DNA of 40,920 bases. It comes from Magnetospira sp. Lineage in GTDB: Bacteria > Pseudomonadota > Alphaproteobacteria > Rhodospirillales > Magnetospiraceae. Below, piece by piece: positions 14,822-24,224 of the stretch. A model generated the notes under the pieces. The model was not told the DNA's origin. It saw only the letters and a program-made list of their open reading frames with translations, and searched no databases. The position numbers were made by a program, and so were the translations under genes. The stretch is taken from positions 1-40,920 of the forward strand of contig JANQIL010000053.1 in NCBI GenBank assembly GCA_028282245.1. Reading direction: 5' to 3'. Numbering within the stretch: position 1 is the stretch's first letter; each line of letters starts with the position of its first letter.

Positions 14822-17800
14822 ATGGTGGCCGATGGCACTTTTTCAGGACTGTCCGAGGCGCGATCGCTGACCGCGATGGCGGATCCGGAGGCCACAACGT
14901 CTCCGCCGGCCCCGGAGCAACTGGCGCAGATCATCGCGACGCCGAACCTTGAGGCGATCGGTCAGGTCGAGACGGTGGTCGGAACGGCGCGGGTGACCCG
15001 CCCGGACGGCACCGAGGCCGTTTTGCGGAAAGGCGATCCGATTTACCAGGGAGACGTTCTGGAGACCGGGGGCGACGGCGCGGTCGGGGTGATTCTGGCC
15101 GACAACTCGGTGTTCTCGCTGGGCGAGGGCGGCCGCATGGTTCTCGACGAGATGGTTTACGATCCGGGGGCCGGCGAGGGCGCGGCGGTGGTCAACCTGC
15201 TGGCCGGTGCGGCGACCTTCGTTTCGGGACAGATCGCCAAGCTGAGCCAGGACGCGATGCTGGTGAAAACGCCGGTGGCGACGATCGGCATCCGTGGCAC
15301 CAAGGTCTATCTGGAGACCGATGGCGAGAGCATCGAGGCGATCAACCTGCCGGAGCGCACGCTGCGCGGCGAGATGGTGGGCGAGATCGTGCTCTACGAT
15401 CCGTCCGGGACGGTGCTGGGGACGATCAACCAGTTGGGCGGCGGCTGGCGGTGGACGCCCGGCTTGGATGGCGGGCCGCGCGACATTAGCCTGAGTCGCG
15501 ACCAGGTGGACGCGCTGGTCGAGCAGGTAAGCTCGGTGCTGCCGCGTACCCTGGAGGAGAAGGCGCTCGACCTGATGGAGCGGGCGGACGCGTTGCGCGC
15601 GGCGGCGGCCGAGGCGCGCGCGGAGGGCGACGAGGCGCGGGCCCTCGAATTGGAGGCCCGGGAAGCAGCCGCGCGGCAGAAGCTGGACGCCGCCATCGAG
15701 GAGGCGGAAACCAACCTCGGTTACGAGGTCAACATGCTGGACGCCGATGTCGAGGGCCTCCTTCAGGAAGGGCTGGCCGCCGGGGGGCTCGGCTTCGCGG
15801 GTATCGGCGGGCTTGGCGGCGACGGTACCGGCGGCGGCGATTTCCTGCAACGGCTCCTGTCGCTGATCGAGAACCCGTTCCCGAATGCCGGGGACGTCGT
15901 CGCGGCCGACACGACGGCCGATGACGTGGTCGAGGACACCGAGGATCCGGCGGCACCGGATGACGAGGACGACGACGATGGCGAGTCCTCCGACGATTCC
16001 GGCGACGAGGACGATCCGGAGGACGGCGACGACGATCCCGATCTTGCGGACGGCGACGATCCCGACGATCCTCCCGGCCAGACGAACGTGGTTGCCGAAG
16101 AGGTGCTTATTCCCGGCGGCGCCGGAGACGACGTCATCAACGTGACCGGCAACCTGACGGCGACGAACGGGAACGTCGAGATTACCGGCAACGGGGGCGC
16201 CGACGCGATCAGCGTGAATGGAACGATCGAGAGCAGCCTTGATGTCATCATCGCGGGCGGCGCCGGAGACGACGTGATCAACCTGGCCGGCACGGTCCTG
16301 TCCGGCGGCGACGACCTGAGAGTCCTGGGGGACGAGGACGGCGGCTCCGGCAACGACGGCGACGACACCATAACGATCACCGCCCGGATCACGACCGATG
16401 ACGATGTGGAGGTGTTCGGTGGTGGCGGCGACGATTCGATCACCATCGACAGCCCGGGGGTCACCTCCTACGACGACATCGAGGTCTTCGGCGAGGACGG
16501 CGACGACGCCATCGTCCTGCGCGGCGTTTTCAGCGCCCTCAACGGCCGGGTGCCGGGCACCCAAAGCCCGGACGAGAACAACGACGACGAGGATATCCGG
16601 GTCGCGGGTGGCGCCGGGGACGATTCCATCGAACTGAACGGCACCTTCACCGCCGCCGACGACATCCTGATCATCGGCGGCGACGGCGACGACACGATCA
16701 CCCTCGCCGGCACCTTCGAAACGACGGGCGATCCTCGGAACGACGATAGCCAAACGGACCCCGTCAGCAACGACATCATCGTCGACGGCGGCGACGGGGA
16801 CGACCTGATCACCCTTGTCAACGCAATCGACGGCGTGTGGGTGGTCGGCGGCGACGGCGACGATGTGGTGGTGTTCTCGGGCGCAAGCAACGACTACACG
16901 GTCGCGACAAGCAACGGCGTGACCTTCACGGTCCACGGCGGCGACGGTACCGCCACCCTGACCGGTGTCGAGACCCTGCGCTTCGACGACGGGGATTTCG
17001 CCATCGGCGACTTTATCGGCGCCACTCTTTTCGGTGGCGACGGCGATGACACCCACGCCTATTCCCTGGCCGACGGCGACGTGGTCATCAGCGATACGGG
17101 CGGTTCGGACACCGTCGTCCTCGACAGCTTCAACAGCTTCTGGGGCGCGACCCGCGACGGCAACGATCTGGTGTCGGTGATGGTCGACGGCGGCACCCTG
17201 CGGATCAAGGATCACTATGCCGGGCAGCCCGTGGAGGTCTTCAGGTCGGCGGCAACCGGCGAAACGGCCGTCGCCGGTACCGGTCTGGTCATGTCCCGCG
17301 AAGGGCTGGTGGTCGGCACGGCGGCCGGTGAAACCCTCTCCGCCAATGGGGGCGTCCTGTTCGGCGGCGGTGGCGACGACACTATAATCGGCGGCGCGGT
17401 CAGCTCCGAGATGTTCGGTGGCGCCGGGGACGACATCCTCGACGGCGGTAATGGCGACGACGACACGGCCAATTATAGTTTCGACGTCTACCAAGGCGGT
17501 ACCCTGGGCGTGACCGTGAATCTGGCGACGGGCGAAGCCACCGACGGGTTCGGCGATACGGACACCCTGATCGGCATCGAGGACGCCATCGGCACCGCGT
17601 TCGACGATCACCTGACCGCCGGCATCTCCGGGTCGGAACTCGCCGGCCTTGGCGGAACCGATACCTTCATCGGCGGCCGGGGCTACGACGAGGTCAGCTA
17701 CGCCCGGGATGCGGCGTTCGGAGGGGACGCCGGGGTGGTGGTCGATCTGCGAGAGGGAACCGGCACCGACGGATTCGGCAATGTGGAGGTTCTCTTTAGC

Positions 17801-19060
17801 ATCGAGGGTATCGAGGGCACCCAGTTTGCCGACCGGGTCTCCGCCGACGGGATCAACTCCTGGTTCGTCGGCCTGGGCGGCGCCGATACGTATATCGGCG
17901 GCGCCGGGACCGATACCGCCGATTACGCCAATGACGCGGAGTATGGCGGCACCGGCGGCGTGACGGTCGACCTGGACGCGTATGGCGACGGCACGGTGAT
18001 CGATGGCTTCGGCGATACCGATAATCTGAAAGGCATCGAACGCGTGAAGGGCACCCACGCCGCGGATACCTTCAACAGCGGCGGCTATGCCACGTTCATG
18101 GGTCTGGCCGGCGCCGACTCCTTCACCGGCTTGCTGTTCGGAACCGTCGTCTCCTACACCGGCGACGCGGACGAGGGCGGCGGGCAGGGGATTGTCGTCG
18201 ATCTGGACGCGGGAACGGTGATCGACGGTTTCGGCGACACCGACACCCTCACCGGCATCAACATGATCGAGGGGTCGGCCTTCGGCGACACCTTCGGCGG
18301 CGGCGGTGCCGGCGGCTGGTTTTTCGGTCTTGCCGGGAACGACACGTTTACCGGCGGCAACGGGCAGGACATCGTCGACTACAGCCGGGACGCCTGGTGG
18401 GGCGGCACCTCCGGGGTCGTCGTCGACCTGGGCAAGGGCGTCGCGACCGATGGGTTTGGTCACACCGACACCCTGCACGACGTCGACGAGGTCCGGGCGA
18501 CGGACCAGGACGACCGCTTGACCGGCGGTGGCGCCAACGAAGTCCTGAAGGGGTTTGCCGGCGACGACATCCTCGAGGGCGGAGCCGGAAACGACATCCT
18601 CGAGGGCGGGGCCGGGAGCGACGTGTTTCGGTATGCCTTCGAGGCCCTGGTCGCGGACGCTTTCGGTTCCGACGTCATCGCCGATTTCGCCGCTGGAGAT
18701 GACACGATCGATATCGCCCTGCCGAGTGCCTACCCATCGGAGTTGGGTCTGTCCACGGATTATGGTCATCTCCAGAGCCTGACCGGAGCCTCGCCATCGG
18801 ACTTCAAGGGCAACTTCTATTTCGCCGATGGGGCCACGAGCCTGGCCGCCGCCGTGAGATCGCTCAATAACGATGTGGGCAACCTGATCGCCCCCGAGCG
18901 ACCGGTGTTCCTGTTCCTTGAGAATACCGCCGGGGGCGGTGCCCTTTACTTCGCGGATGCCGGAGCCCTCAAGGAAGACTCGTATTCGCTGGTGGCGGCC
19001 GTTACCTACGAAGCCGGATCCTCCGCGCCGCTCTCCGCCGAGGACATCACCGTGTCCTGA
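14822..19060 (+). CDS. Large FecR-domain / RTX-like repeat secreted protein
   Basis: This 1412-residue acidic protein is probably exported by type I secretion. It has no N-terminal signal peptide. Residues 45-185 form a FecR-like domain (VVGTARVTRPDG, GDPIYQGDVLETGGDGAVGV, LADNSVFSLGEGGRMVLDE, KTPVATIGIRGTKVYLE). An Ala/Glu-rich helix (about 240-300) and an Asp/Glu-rich linker (about 356-425) follow. From about 430 there are many GGxGDDxI calcium-binding beta-roll units. Between about 850 and 1250 lie five longer repeats of about 75 residues centred on GVVVDL...TDGFGDTDTL. Classic GGAGNDILEGGAGSD units follow, ending in a C-terminal region like RTX secretion signals. FecR-RTX proteins are usually surface adhesins or biofilm proteins. 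A Shine-Dalgarno AAGGGGG precedes ATG 14822. Confidence 0.88.
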   Translation: MVADGTFSGLSEARSLTAMADPEATTSPPAPEQLAQIIATPNLEAIGQVETVVGTARVTRPDGTEAVLRKGDPIYQGDVLETGGDGAVGVILADNSVFSLGEGGRMVLDEMVYDPGAGEGAAVVNLLAGAATFVSGQIAKLSQDAMLVKTPVATIGIRGTKVYLETDGESIEAINLPERTLRGEMVGEIVLYDPSGTVLGTINQLGGGWRWTPGLDGGPRDISLSRDQVDALVEQVSSVLPRTLEEKALDLMERADALRAAAAEARAEGDEARALELEAREAAARQKLDAAIEEAETNLGYEVNMLDADVEGLLQEGLAAGGLGFAGIGGLGGDGTGGGDFLQRLLSLIENPFPNAGDVVAADTTADDVVEDTEDPAAPDDEDDDDGESSDDSGDEDDPEDGDDDPDLADGDDPDDPPGQTNVVAEEVLIPGGAGDDVINVTGNLTATNGNVEITGNGGADAISVNGTIESSLDVIIAGGAGDDVINLAGTVLSGGDDLRVLGDEDGGSGNDGDDTITITARITTDDDVEVFGGGGDDSITIDSPGVTSYDDIEVFGEDGDDAIVLRGVFSALNGRVPGTQSPDENNDDEDIRVAGGAGDDSIELNGTFTAADDILIIGGDGDDTITLAGTFETTGDPRNDDSQTDPVSNDIIVDGGDGDDLITLVNAIDGVWVVGGDGDDVVVFSGASNDYTVATSNGVTFTVHGGDGTATLTGVETLRFDDGDFAIGDFIGATLFGGDGDDTHAYSLADGDVVISDTGGSDTVVLDSFNSFWGATRDGNDLVSVMVDGGTLRIKDHYAGQPVEVFRSAATGETAVAGTGLVMSREGLVVGTAAGETLSANGGVLFGGGGDDTIIGGAVSSEMFGGAGDDILDGGNGDDDTANYSFDVYQGGTLGVTVNLATGEATDGFGDTDTLIGIEDAIGTAFDDHLTAGISGSELAGLGGTDTFIGGRGYDEVSYARDAAFGGDAGVVVDLREGTGTDGFGNVEVLFSIEGIEGTQFADRVSADGINSWFVGLGGADTYIGGAGTDTADYANDAEYGGTGGVTVDLDAYGDGTVIDGFGDTDNLKGIERVKGTHAADTFNSGGYATFMGLAGADSFTGLLFGTVVSYTGDADEGGGQGIVVDLDAGTVIDGFGDTDTLTGINMIEGSAFGDTFGGGGAGGWFFGLAGNDTFTGGNGQDIVDYSRDAWWGGTSGVVVDLGKGVATDGFGHTDTLHDVDEVRATDQDDRLTGGGANEVLKGFAGDDILEGGAGNDILEGGAGSDVFRYAFEALVADAFGSDVIADFAAGDDTIDIALPSAYPSELGLSTDYGHLQSLTGASPSDFKGNFYFADGATSLAAAVRSLNNDVGNLIAPERPVFLFLENTAGGGALYFADAGALKEDSYSLVAAVTYEAGSSAPLSAEDITVS
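17506..18490 (+). repeat. Five tandem ~75-residue repeats inside the RTX protein
   Basis: The motif G[VI][VT]V[DN]L followed by [TI]DGFG occurs near nucleotides 17508, 17731, 17956, 18187 and 18413, i.e. every 223-231 nt. Each unit also carries a GLGG/GLAG-DTF-GG element and a VSY/VDY..DA..GG element. The copies have clearly diverged, so this is an old protein-level repeat rather than a recent DNA duplication. Confidence 0.8.
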
Positions 19061-19089
19061 GCGGGCGGATCGGTTATACTTCCGGGTGT

Positions 19090-19107
19090 GCCCGCGATTG
19101 CGCGGGC
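19090..19107 (+). terminator. Hairpin between RTX and sulfotransferase genes
   Basis: 7-bp arms GCCCGCG (19090-19096) and CGCGGGC (19101-19107) enclose the loop ATTG, about 30 nt after the RTX stop. It may reduce read-through into the sulfotransferase gene; no T-run follows. Confidence 0.45.
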
Positions 19108-19154
19108 GCTCCGTCGCACGACGGATCGCCGCCCGCCCAGTGCCGGATCCGCGC

Positions 19155-21059
19155 ATGCCCGATACGCCGCACCGACTGACTCCCCAACAGGCCCTGGAAA
19201 TGGCCGGCCGGCATGTCCTGCGCGGCAATCGCGCCGAGGCGGCGGCGATTTGCCGGAAAATTCTCGATGCCAGCCCCGATCACGCCGACGCCCTGCACAT
19301 GCTGGGCGGCTGCGCGATGCTCGACGGACGGCTGGGTCAGGCCAGCGCCTGTTTCGACCGCGCCCTGGCGCTGCGCCCGGACGATCCGGCGTTCCTGGCC
19401 AACAAGGGTACCGTGCTGCTGAACATGGGATTGCCCGGGCCGGCCGCCGATTTGCTGCGAAGGGCGCTCGACATCAAACCGGAGATGGCTCCGGCCTGGG
19501 ATACCCTCGGCCGCGCCCTGCACGTCCGGGAGCGGTGGGCCGAGGCGGCCGAGGCCTACGATCGGGCGATCGGGATCGACCCCACCTATGCCCGCGCGCA
19601 TGCCCATCTGGCCGCCCTGCATCGCCAGGAGGGACGCGGCCGCGAGGCGCGCCACGCCCTGCGCGAGGCGCTCCGCCTCAACCCCGAAAGCCCGGATATC
19701 CTCGCCGAGGCGGCGTCGCACTTCATCGAGGGCGGGTTCCTGACCCGGGCCCGCGGATTCCTGGACAAGGCGCTGGCGCTCGATCCCCATCACCTGGAGG
19801 CGATCCTGGCGCGCAGCGAGTTCCTGGAGGTGGCGGGCCAGGGAAGCGCCGCGCTGCGCCTCCTCTGCCGGGCCCTGGCGCGCCGTCCGGCGGCGCCGCA
19901 CCTGCGCCTGCGGGCCGCCAATCTTCTGATGTCCACCGGTTATCGGGCGGCGGCGGAGGAGGTCCTGCGCGGTCTCGTCGCAGATCTGCCGAATCATCCG
20001 GGGGCGCTGGCCGAATTGGCGACCATGGGGGCGCTGGCGCGCGATGATCCCGAGGTCGGACGCATGGAAGATCTGGTCCGGCGCGACGTGGTGGCGATCA
20101 AGCCGCGCGCCGCGCTGCATTTCGCGCTTGCCCACGTGGGAGATTCGGCGGCCGAACACGAATGGGCCTTCGACCATCTGAGGGAAGCCAACCGGCTGCG
20201 CCGGGAGGAACTCGCGCGTCAGGGCCGAGCCTACGATCCGGATGTCCAGGAGGCCCGCATGGCGGCCCTCAAGGACGCCTTCGACGCCACCTTCTTCGCC
20301 GCGCGCGCGGACTGGGGGCTGGAGACCGGGCGGCCGGTGGTGATCGCCGGCATGCCGCGTTCGGGCACCACCCTGGTCGAGCAGATCATCGCCGCCCATC
20401 CGCGCGCGGCGGGGGCCGGCGAACTGATGGACCTGCCGCACCTGTCGATGATCCTGCCGGCCGTGACCGGCACCGGCGACCCGTTTCCGAAATGCATGCG
20501 TGATCTCGCGAAGGACGATGCGCGCAAGCTGGCCGAGGCCTACGACCGGCGGCTCGCCGACTGGGCGCCGGCGGCGCTACGGGTGACCAACAAGCTGCCC
20601 GGCAACTACGCCTTCCTGGGGCTCGCCGCGCTATTGTTTCCGAACGCCACCTTCATCCATTGCCGGCGCGATCCGATGGACAACGTGCTGTCCAACTATT
20701 TCGCCAATTTCCAGGACGGCCTGGCGGCCAGCTTCGACCTCGCGGCGCAGGGCCACGCCTGGCATCTCTACGCCGATTTGATGCGCCATTGGCACGCGGT
20801 GCTCCCGGTGCGGATTCTGGACGTGGACTACGAGGCCCTGGTCGCCGATCCGGAACCGCAGACGCGCCGTCTGCTCGCCCATTGCGGTCTCGATTGGGAC
20901 CCGGGCTGCCTGGAGTTCCACACCTCCCACCGGGCGATCCGCACGGCCAGCCGGGCGCAGGTTCGAAAGCCGATCTATACCTCGTCGTCGGGCCGCTGGC
21001 GACGCTACGAAGCGCAGTTATCCGGGTTGCGCGAGGTTCTCGACGGCGCCGGGTACTGA
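19155..21059 (+). CDS. TPR-repeat sulfotransferase
   Basis: This 634-residue protein has two parts. Residues 1-320 are tetratricopeptide repeats (for example [34 protein letters not shown]). Residues 390-630 are a PAPS-dependent sulfotransferase domain with the 5'-phosphosulfate loop [13 protein letters not shown] near residue 398 and the 3'-phosphate motif [17 protein letters not shown]. The family transfers sulfate from PAPS to protein tyrosines or glycans, with the TPR part presumably binding the acceptor. No signal peptide is present, so it works in the cytosol. The gene follows the large FecR/RTX gene on the same strand, with a 94-nt gap containing a hairpin, so that protein is an attractive but unproven substrate. 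ATG 19155 starts just before the first TPR helix; the upstream open frame overlaps the RTX gene and is not protein-like. Confidence 0.88.
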   Translation: MPDTPHRLTPQQALEMAGRHVLRGNRAEAAAICRKILDASPDHADALHMLGGCAMLDGRLGQASACFDRALALRPDDPAFLANKGTVLLNMGLPGPAADLLRRALDIKPEMAPAWDTLGRALHVRERWAEAAEAYDRAIGIDPTYARAHAHLAALHRQEGRGREARHALREALRLNPESPDILAEAASHFIEGGFLTRARGFLDKALALDPHHLEAILARSEFLEVAGQGSAALRLLCRALARRPAAPHLRLRAANLLMSTGYRAAAEEVLRGLVADLPNHPGALAELATMGALARDDPEVGRMEDLVRRDVVAIKPRAALHFALAHVGDSAAEHEWAFDHLREANRLRREELARQGRAYDPDVQEARMAALKDAFDATFFAARADWGLETGRPVVIAGMPRSGTTLVEQIIAAHPRAAGAGELMDLPHLSMILPAVTGTGDPFPKCMRDLAKDDARKLAEAYDRRLADWAPAALRVTNKLPGNYAFLGLAALLFPNATFIHCRRDPMDNVLSNYFANFQDGLAASFDLAAQGHAWHLYADLMRHWHAVLPVRILDVDYEALVADPEPQTRRLLAHCGLDWDPGCLEFHTSHRAIRTASRAQVRKPIYTSSSGRWRRYEAQLSGLREVLDGAGY

Positions 21060-21157
21060 GCGCGGAAACCCGACAAACCTTGCCGGAACGGATTGATCGG
21101 CTTACACATCGTTTGCAACGGAAAAGTCGACGTCGATTCGAAGGGAGAGCGGGAATC

Positions 21158-23419
21158 ATGATGGAACGTCTGGACGGCCGGATCGCCGACGCCATCGCCA
21201 AGGGGGATCATGACGATCCCTTCGGTGTCCTCGGTCCGCATGGATTGCCCGATGGCCGCCTTCTGATCCGGGCCTTTCTGCCGGACGCGGAGTCGGTGGC
21301 GGTTCTCGACGCCGCGTCGGGCAAGGAGGCCGGCACCCTGGCCGCGACCCATCCGGCCGGTCTGTTCGAAGGCGTCCTGGACAACCGCGCCGCCGATTTC
21401 CGGTATCGCCTGCGGGTCGGCTACGGTGGCGAAAGCGTCGACATTGAGGATCCCTACCGCTTCCCGGCGCTGCTCGGTGAACTGGACATCCACCTTCTCG
21501 GCGAGGGCAACCACCTCAAGCTCTATACCATCATGGGCGCGCACCCGCGGCGCATCGACGGGGTTGACGGGGCCGCGTTCGCGGTGTGGGCGCCGAGCGC
21601 CCGTCGGGTGAGCGTGACCGGCTCGTTCAACCAGTGGGATGGTCGCCGCCACGTGATGCGCAAGCACCACGACATCGGGGTCTGGGAGATCTTCATCCCC
21701 GGGCTTGGCGAGGGCGAGGTCTACAAGTTCGAGATCAAGGACCGCTTCGGCAACATCCTGCCGCTGAAGGCCGACCCGTTCGCGCGGCGTTGCGAGCACC
21801 CGCCGGCCACCGCATCGGTGATCGAGGGCGAGACCACCTACGCCTGGAAGGATGCCGAGTGGATGAAACGGCGCGCCGAGACGGCGCGCCACAACCGGCC
21901 GGTCTCGATCTACGAGGTGCACCTGGGCTCGTGGCGCCGGGTCCCGGAGGACGACAACCGGGTACTCACCTACCACGAATTGGCCGACGAGCTGGTGCCC
22001 TACGTGCGCGACCTGGGGTTCACCCATATCGAGCTGCTGCCGATCACCGAGCATCCGTTCGACGGGTCATGGGGCTATCAGCCGATCGGGCTCTACGCGC
22101 CGACCAGCCGATTCGGATCGCCGGACGACTTCCGCCACTTCGTGGACGCCTGCCACGCGGCGGGCATCGGCGTCATCCTCGACTGGGTGCCGGGACATTT
22201 CCCGACCGACACCCATGGCCTGGAGTACTTCGACGGCACCCATCTTTACGAGCATGCCGACCCGCGCCAGGGCCGTCACATGGATTGGGGCACCCTGATC
22301 TACAATTTCGGGCGCCGCGAGGTGACCAATTTCCTGCACGCCAACGCCCTGTTCTGGGTCAACGAGTACCACCTGGACGGCCTGCGGGTGGATGCCGTCG
22401 CCTCGATGCTGTACCTGGACTACAGCCGCAACGAGGGCGAGTGGGTGCCCAACAAGCATGGCGGCCGCGAGAACCTCGAGGCCATAGACTTCCTGCGCCG
22501 CCTGAACGAACTGGTCTACGCCGAAGGGCAGGGCGCGTTCACCATGGCGGAGGAATCCACCGCCTGGCCGATGGTGTCGCGCCCGACCTACCTGGGGGGG
22601 CTCGGGTTTGGCTACAAGTGGAACATGGGCTGGATGCACGACACCCTGTCCTACATTTCCAAGGACCCGGTGCACCGCCGCTATCACCACAACGACATGA
22701 CCTTCGGCATGCTCTATGCCTTTACCGAGAACTACATCCTGCCGCTGTCGCACGACGAGGTGGTGCACGGCAAGGGATCGCTGCTCGGCCGCATGCCGGG
22801 CGACCGCTGGCAGCGGTTCGCCAGCCTGCGCAGCTATTTCGGTTTCATGTGGACCTACCCAGGCAAGAAGCTTCTGTTCATGGGCGGCGAGTTCGCCCAG
22901 GAGCGGGAATGGGCATTCGCCGAAAGCCTCGACTGGCATCTGCTGGACGATCCGTTGCATGCCGGGGTGCGGCTGCTGATCGCCGACCTGAACGGGATCT
23001 ACAGGCGCATGGCGCCGCTGTTCGAGAAGGACTGCGAGCCAGACGGGTTCCGCTGGGTCGAGTGTCACGACGTGGACCAGAGCGTGTTTTCCTATTTGCG
23101 CCATGCGGAGGACGGCCGCGCGGTCCTGGTGGTCAGCAATTTCACGCCGGTCCCGCGCGAGGGCTACCGCCTGGGGGTGCCGGTGGTCGGCGAGTGGGTC
23201 GAGGCGCTCAATACCGATGATGCGCGCTACGGCGGGTCCGGGGTGCTCAACCACGGCCCGCGAGCGGCGGAGGGCGTGGCTTGGCACGACCTGCCGAATT
23301 CGCTGGTCCTCTCCCTGCCGCCGCTCGGCACCCTGGTCATGGAAACCGTCGCGCCACCGGTCGCCGCAACGACCGACGCCGAGTCCGCCGAGGATGCCCC
23401 GGAGCCGCCCGCCGGCTGA
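21158..23419 (+). CDS. glgB: 1,4-alpha-glucan branching enzyme
   Basis: This 753-residue glycogen branching enzyme (GH13) makes alpha-1,6 branches in glycogen. There are two N-terminal beta-sandwich domains: 1-115, with [10 protein letters not shown], and CBM48 at about 120-225, with [20 protein letters not shown]. The (beta/alpha)8 barrel (about 240-620) contains [16 protein letters not shown], the nucleophile Asp in [18 protein letters not shown], the acid Glu in [10 protein letters not shown], and the third acid in [15 protein letters not shown]. The C-terminal beta domain is followed by an Ala/Pro-rich tail of about 25 residues. Length is close to the usual 720-750. ATG 21158 has AAGGGAG upstream; ATG 21161 is equivalent. 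No other glycogen gene is in the window, so the gene stands apart from a glg operon. Confidence 0.95.
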   Translation: MMERLDGRIADAIAKGDHDDPFGVLGPHGLPDGRLLIRAFLPDAESVAVLDAASGKEAGTLAATHPAGLFEGVLDNRAADFRYRLRVGYGGESVDIEDPYRFPALLGELDIHLLGEGNHLKLYTIMGAHPRRIDGVDGAAFAVWAPSARRVSVTGSFNQWDGRRHVMRKHHDIGVWEIFIPGLGEGEVYKFEIKDRFGNILPLKADPFARRCEHPPATASVIEGETTYAWKDAEWMKRRAETARHNRPVSIYEVHLGSWRRVPEDDNRVLTYHELADELVPYVRDLGFTHIELLPITEHPFDGSWGYQPIGLYAPTSRFGSPDDFRHFVDACHAAGIGVILDWVPGHFPTDTHGLEYFDGTHLYEHADPRQGRHMDWGTLIYNFGRREVTNFLHANALFWVNEYHLDGLRVDAVASMLYLDYSRNEGEWVPNKHGGRENLEAIDFLRRLNELVYAEGQGAFTMAEESTAWPMVSRPTYLGGLGFGYKWNMGWMHDTLSYISKDPVHRRYHHNDMTFGMLYAFTENYILPLSHDEVVHGKGSLLGRMPGDRWQRFASLRSYFGFMWTYPGKKLLFMGGEFAQEREWAFAESLDWHLLDDPLHAGVRLLIADLNGIYRRMAPLFEKDCEPDGFRWVECHDVDQSVFSYLRHAEDGRAVLVVSNFTPVPREGYRLGVPVVGEWVEALNTDDARYGGSGVLNHGPRAAEGVAWHDLPNSLVLSLPPLGTLVMETVAPPVAATTDAESAEDAPEPPAG

Positions 23420-23438
23420 CCCGACGCACGACACGGAA

Positions 23439-23457
23439 CCCGAATTCTTCATTCGGG
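23439..23457. terminator. Hairpin between convergent glgB and receiver gene
   Basis: 7-bp arms CCCGAAT (23439-23445) and ATTCGGG (23451-23457) enclose the loop TCTTC, 20 nt after the glgB stop and 32 nt from the stop of the convergent gene. The surrounding ACACGGA..CCGAATT wording resembles the hairpin at 34361-34397. It is probably bidirectional. Confidence 0.5.
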
Positions 23458-23488
23458 GTGCGCAGGATTGGGTGAATCGCGTCGCGGC

Positions 23489-23968
23489 TCAGGAGAACGA
23501 GGCGCCGGTGGAGAAGAAGTTCATCTCCTGGAGGCCCGGCAGCCGGGCGGTGCGCATCCAGAATTTCTCCAGAATCTCCACGACCTTGGAGAAATCCGCC
23601 GGATCGGCCGGCTTGAGGACATAGGCATTGGCGCCGCGGCTATAGCAGTCGCGCCGATGCTCTTCCTCGGCCGATCCGGAAAAGACGATCACCGGAATGG
23701 CCCGGAGGTCGGCGTCTCCCTTGACGGCGTCCAGCACCTGCGCGGCCGATCCGTTGTCCAGATCGAGTCCGAGCAGGATCATGTCCGGGCGCGGCACGGA
23801 ATCGTAAGCGTCCTTGTGACTCAGGAAATCGAGAACCGCCGCCGCGTCCTTCATGTGATGGATTTCGGTCGAGGTGGGCAGACCCCGAAAGGCCTCGCTA
23901 AGGCGGTCCGCGTCATAGGTGCCGCCCTCCGCGAAGAGGATCTTGACGGGCTTGGTTCTGGGCTGCAT
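23489..23968 (-). CDS. Degenerate (pseudo-) receiver domain protein
   Basis: This 159-residue protein has a CheY-like fold of the Rcp1-like subtype, but two of its key sites are lost. The usual acidic pair is replaced by Glu14-Gly-Gly (KILFAEGGTYDADRL), and the phosphoacceptor Asp is replaced by Gly67 in PDMILLGLDLDNG. The switch Ser (VIVFSGSA) and Lys119 (YVLKPAD) remain. Asp69, two residues later, is unlikely to substitute. It is therefore probably not phosphorylated in the normal way and may act as a constitutive or ligand-controlled adaptor. The gene stands alone, convergent with glgB and divergent from korA. ATG 23968 begins just before the domain; the upstream frame is not protein-like. 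Confidence 0.82.
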   Translation of the reverse strand: MQPRTKPVKILFAEGGTYDADRLSEAFRGLPTSTEIHHMKDAAAVLDFLSHKDAYDSVPRPDMILLGLDLDNGSAAQVLDAVKGDADLRAIPVIVFSGSAEEEHRRDCYSRGANAYVLKPADPADFSKVVEILEKFWMRTARLPGLQEMNFFSTGASFS

Positions 23969-24224
23969 GCGACCGGTCTCCGAGCGGTTTGTAAACCCTT
24001 CTTCTGCGGTCGCCCGCCACCACCCATGGGGTGGGGGAGAGCACGAAACCATAATAAATAATGGTATAGGAGAAATGACCGCTCGCCAAGCGAAATGGAC
24101 CGGCGGGAGTCCCGGCCCGCGCGGCGGACGAACCGTTTGCAATTGGATTGCGGGGAATTTATGGTCGAACGGCCAAGGTCGGATCGGCTGGCGTCACGAT
24201 TGCCGCGAGGGAGAAAAAAAGAAC
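23969..24224. promoter_or_regulatory. Divergent promoter region of korAB and the receiver gene
   Basis: This 256-bp gap contains an AT-rich island with the inverted repeat ACCAT-N8-ATGGT at 24048-24065, a candidate operator. A GC hairpin CCACCC-ATG-GGGTGG lies at 24020-24034. No known regulator motif was recognised. Confidence 0.35.

Noticed and set aside
14843-19228. A 1461-codon open frame on the minus strand
   Set aside because: It is antisense to the FecR/RTX gene; its translation is Ala/Val/Gly/Asp-rich without domains and is open because of the skewed codon use of the GGxGD repeats.
24075-24224. Upstream ATG for korA at 24075 with an AGGAG nearby
   Set aside because: The extra 50 residues (Arg/Trp/Gly-rich) have no counterpart in KorA proteins; similarity begins at the GTG at 24225.
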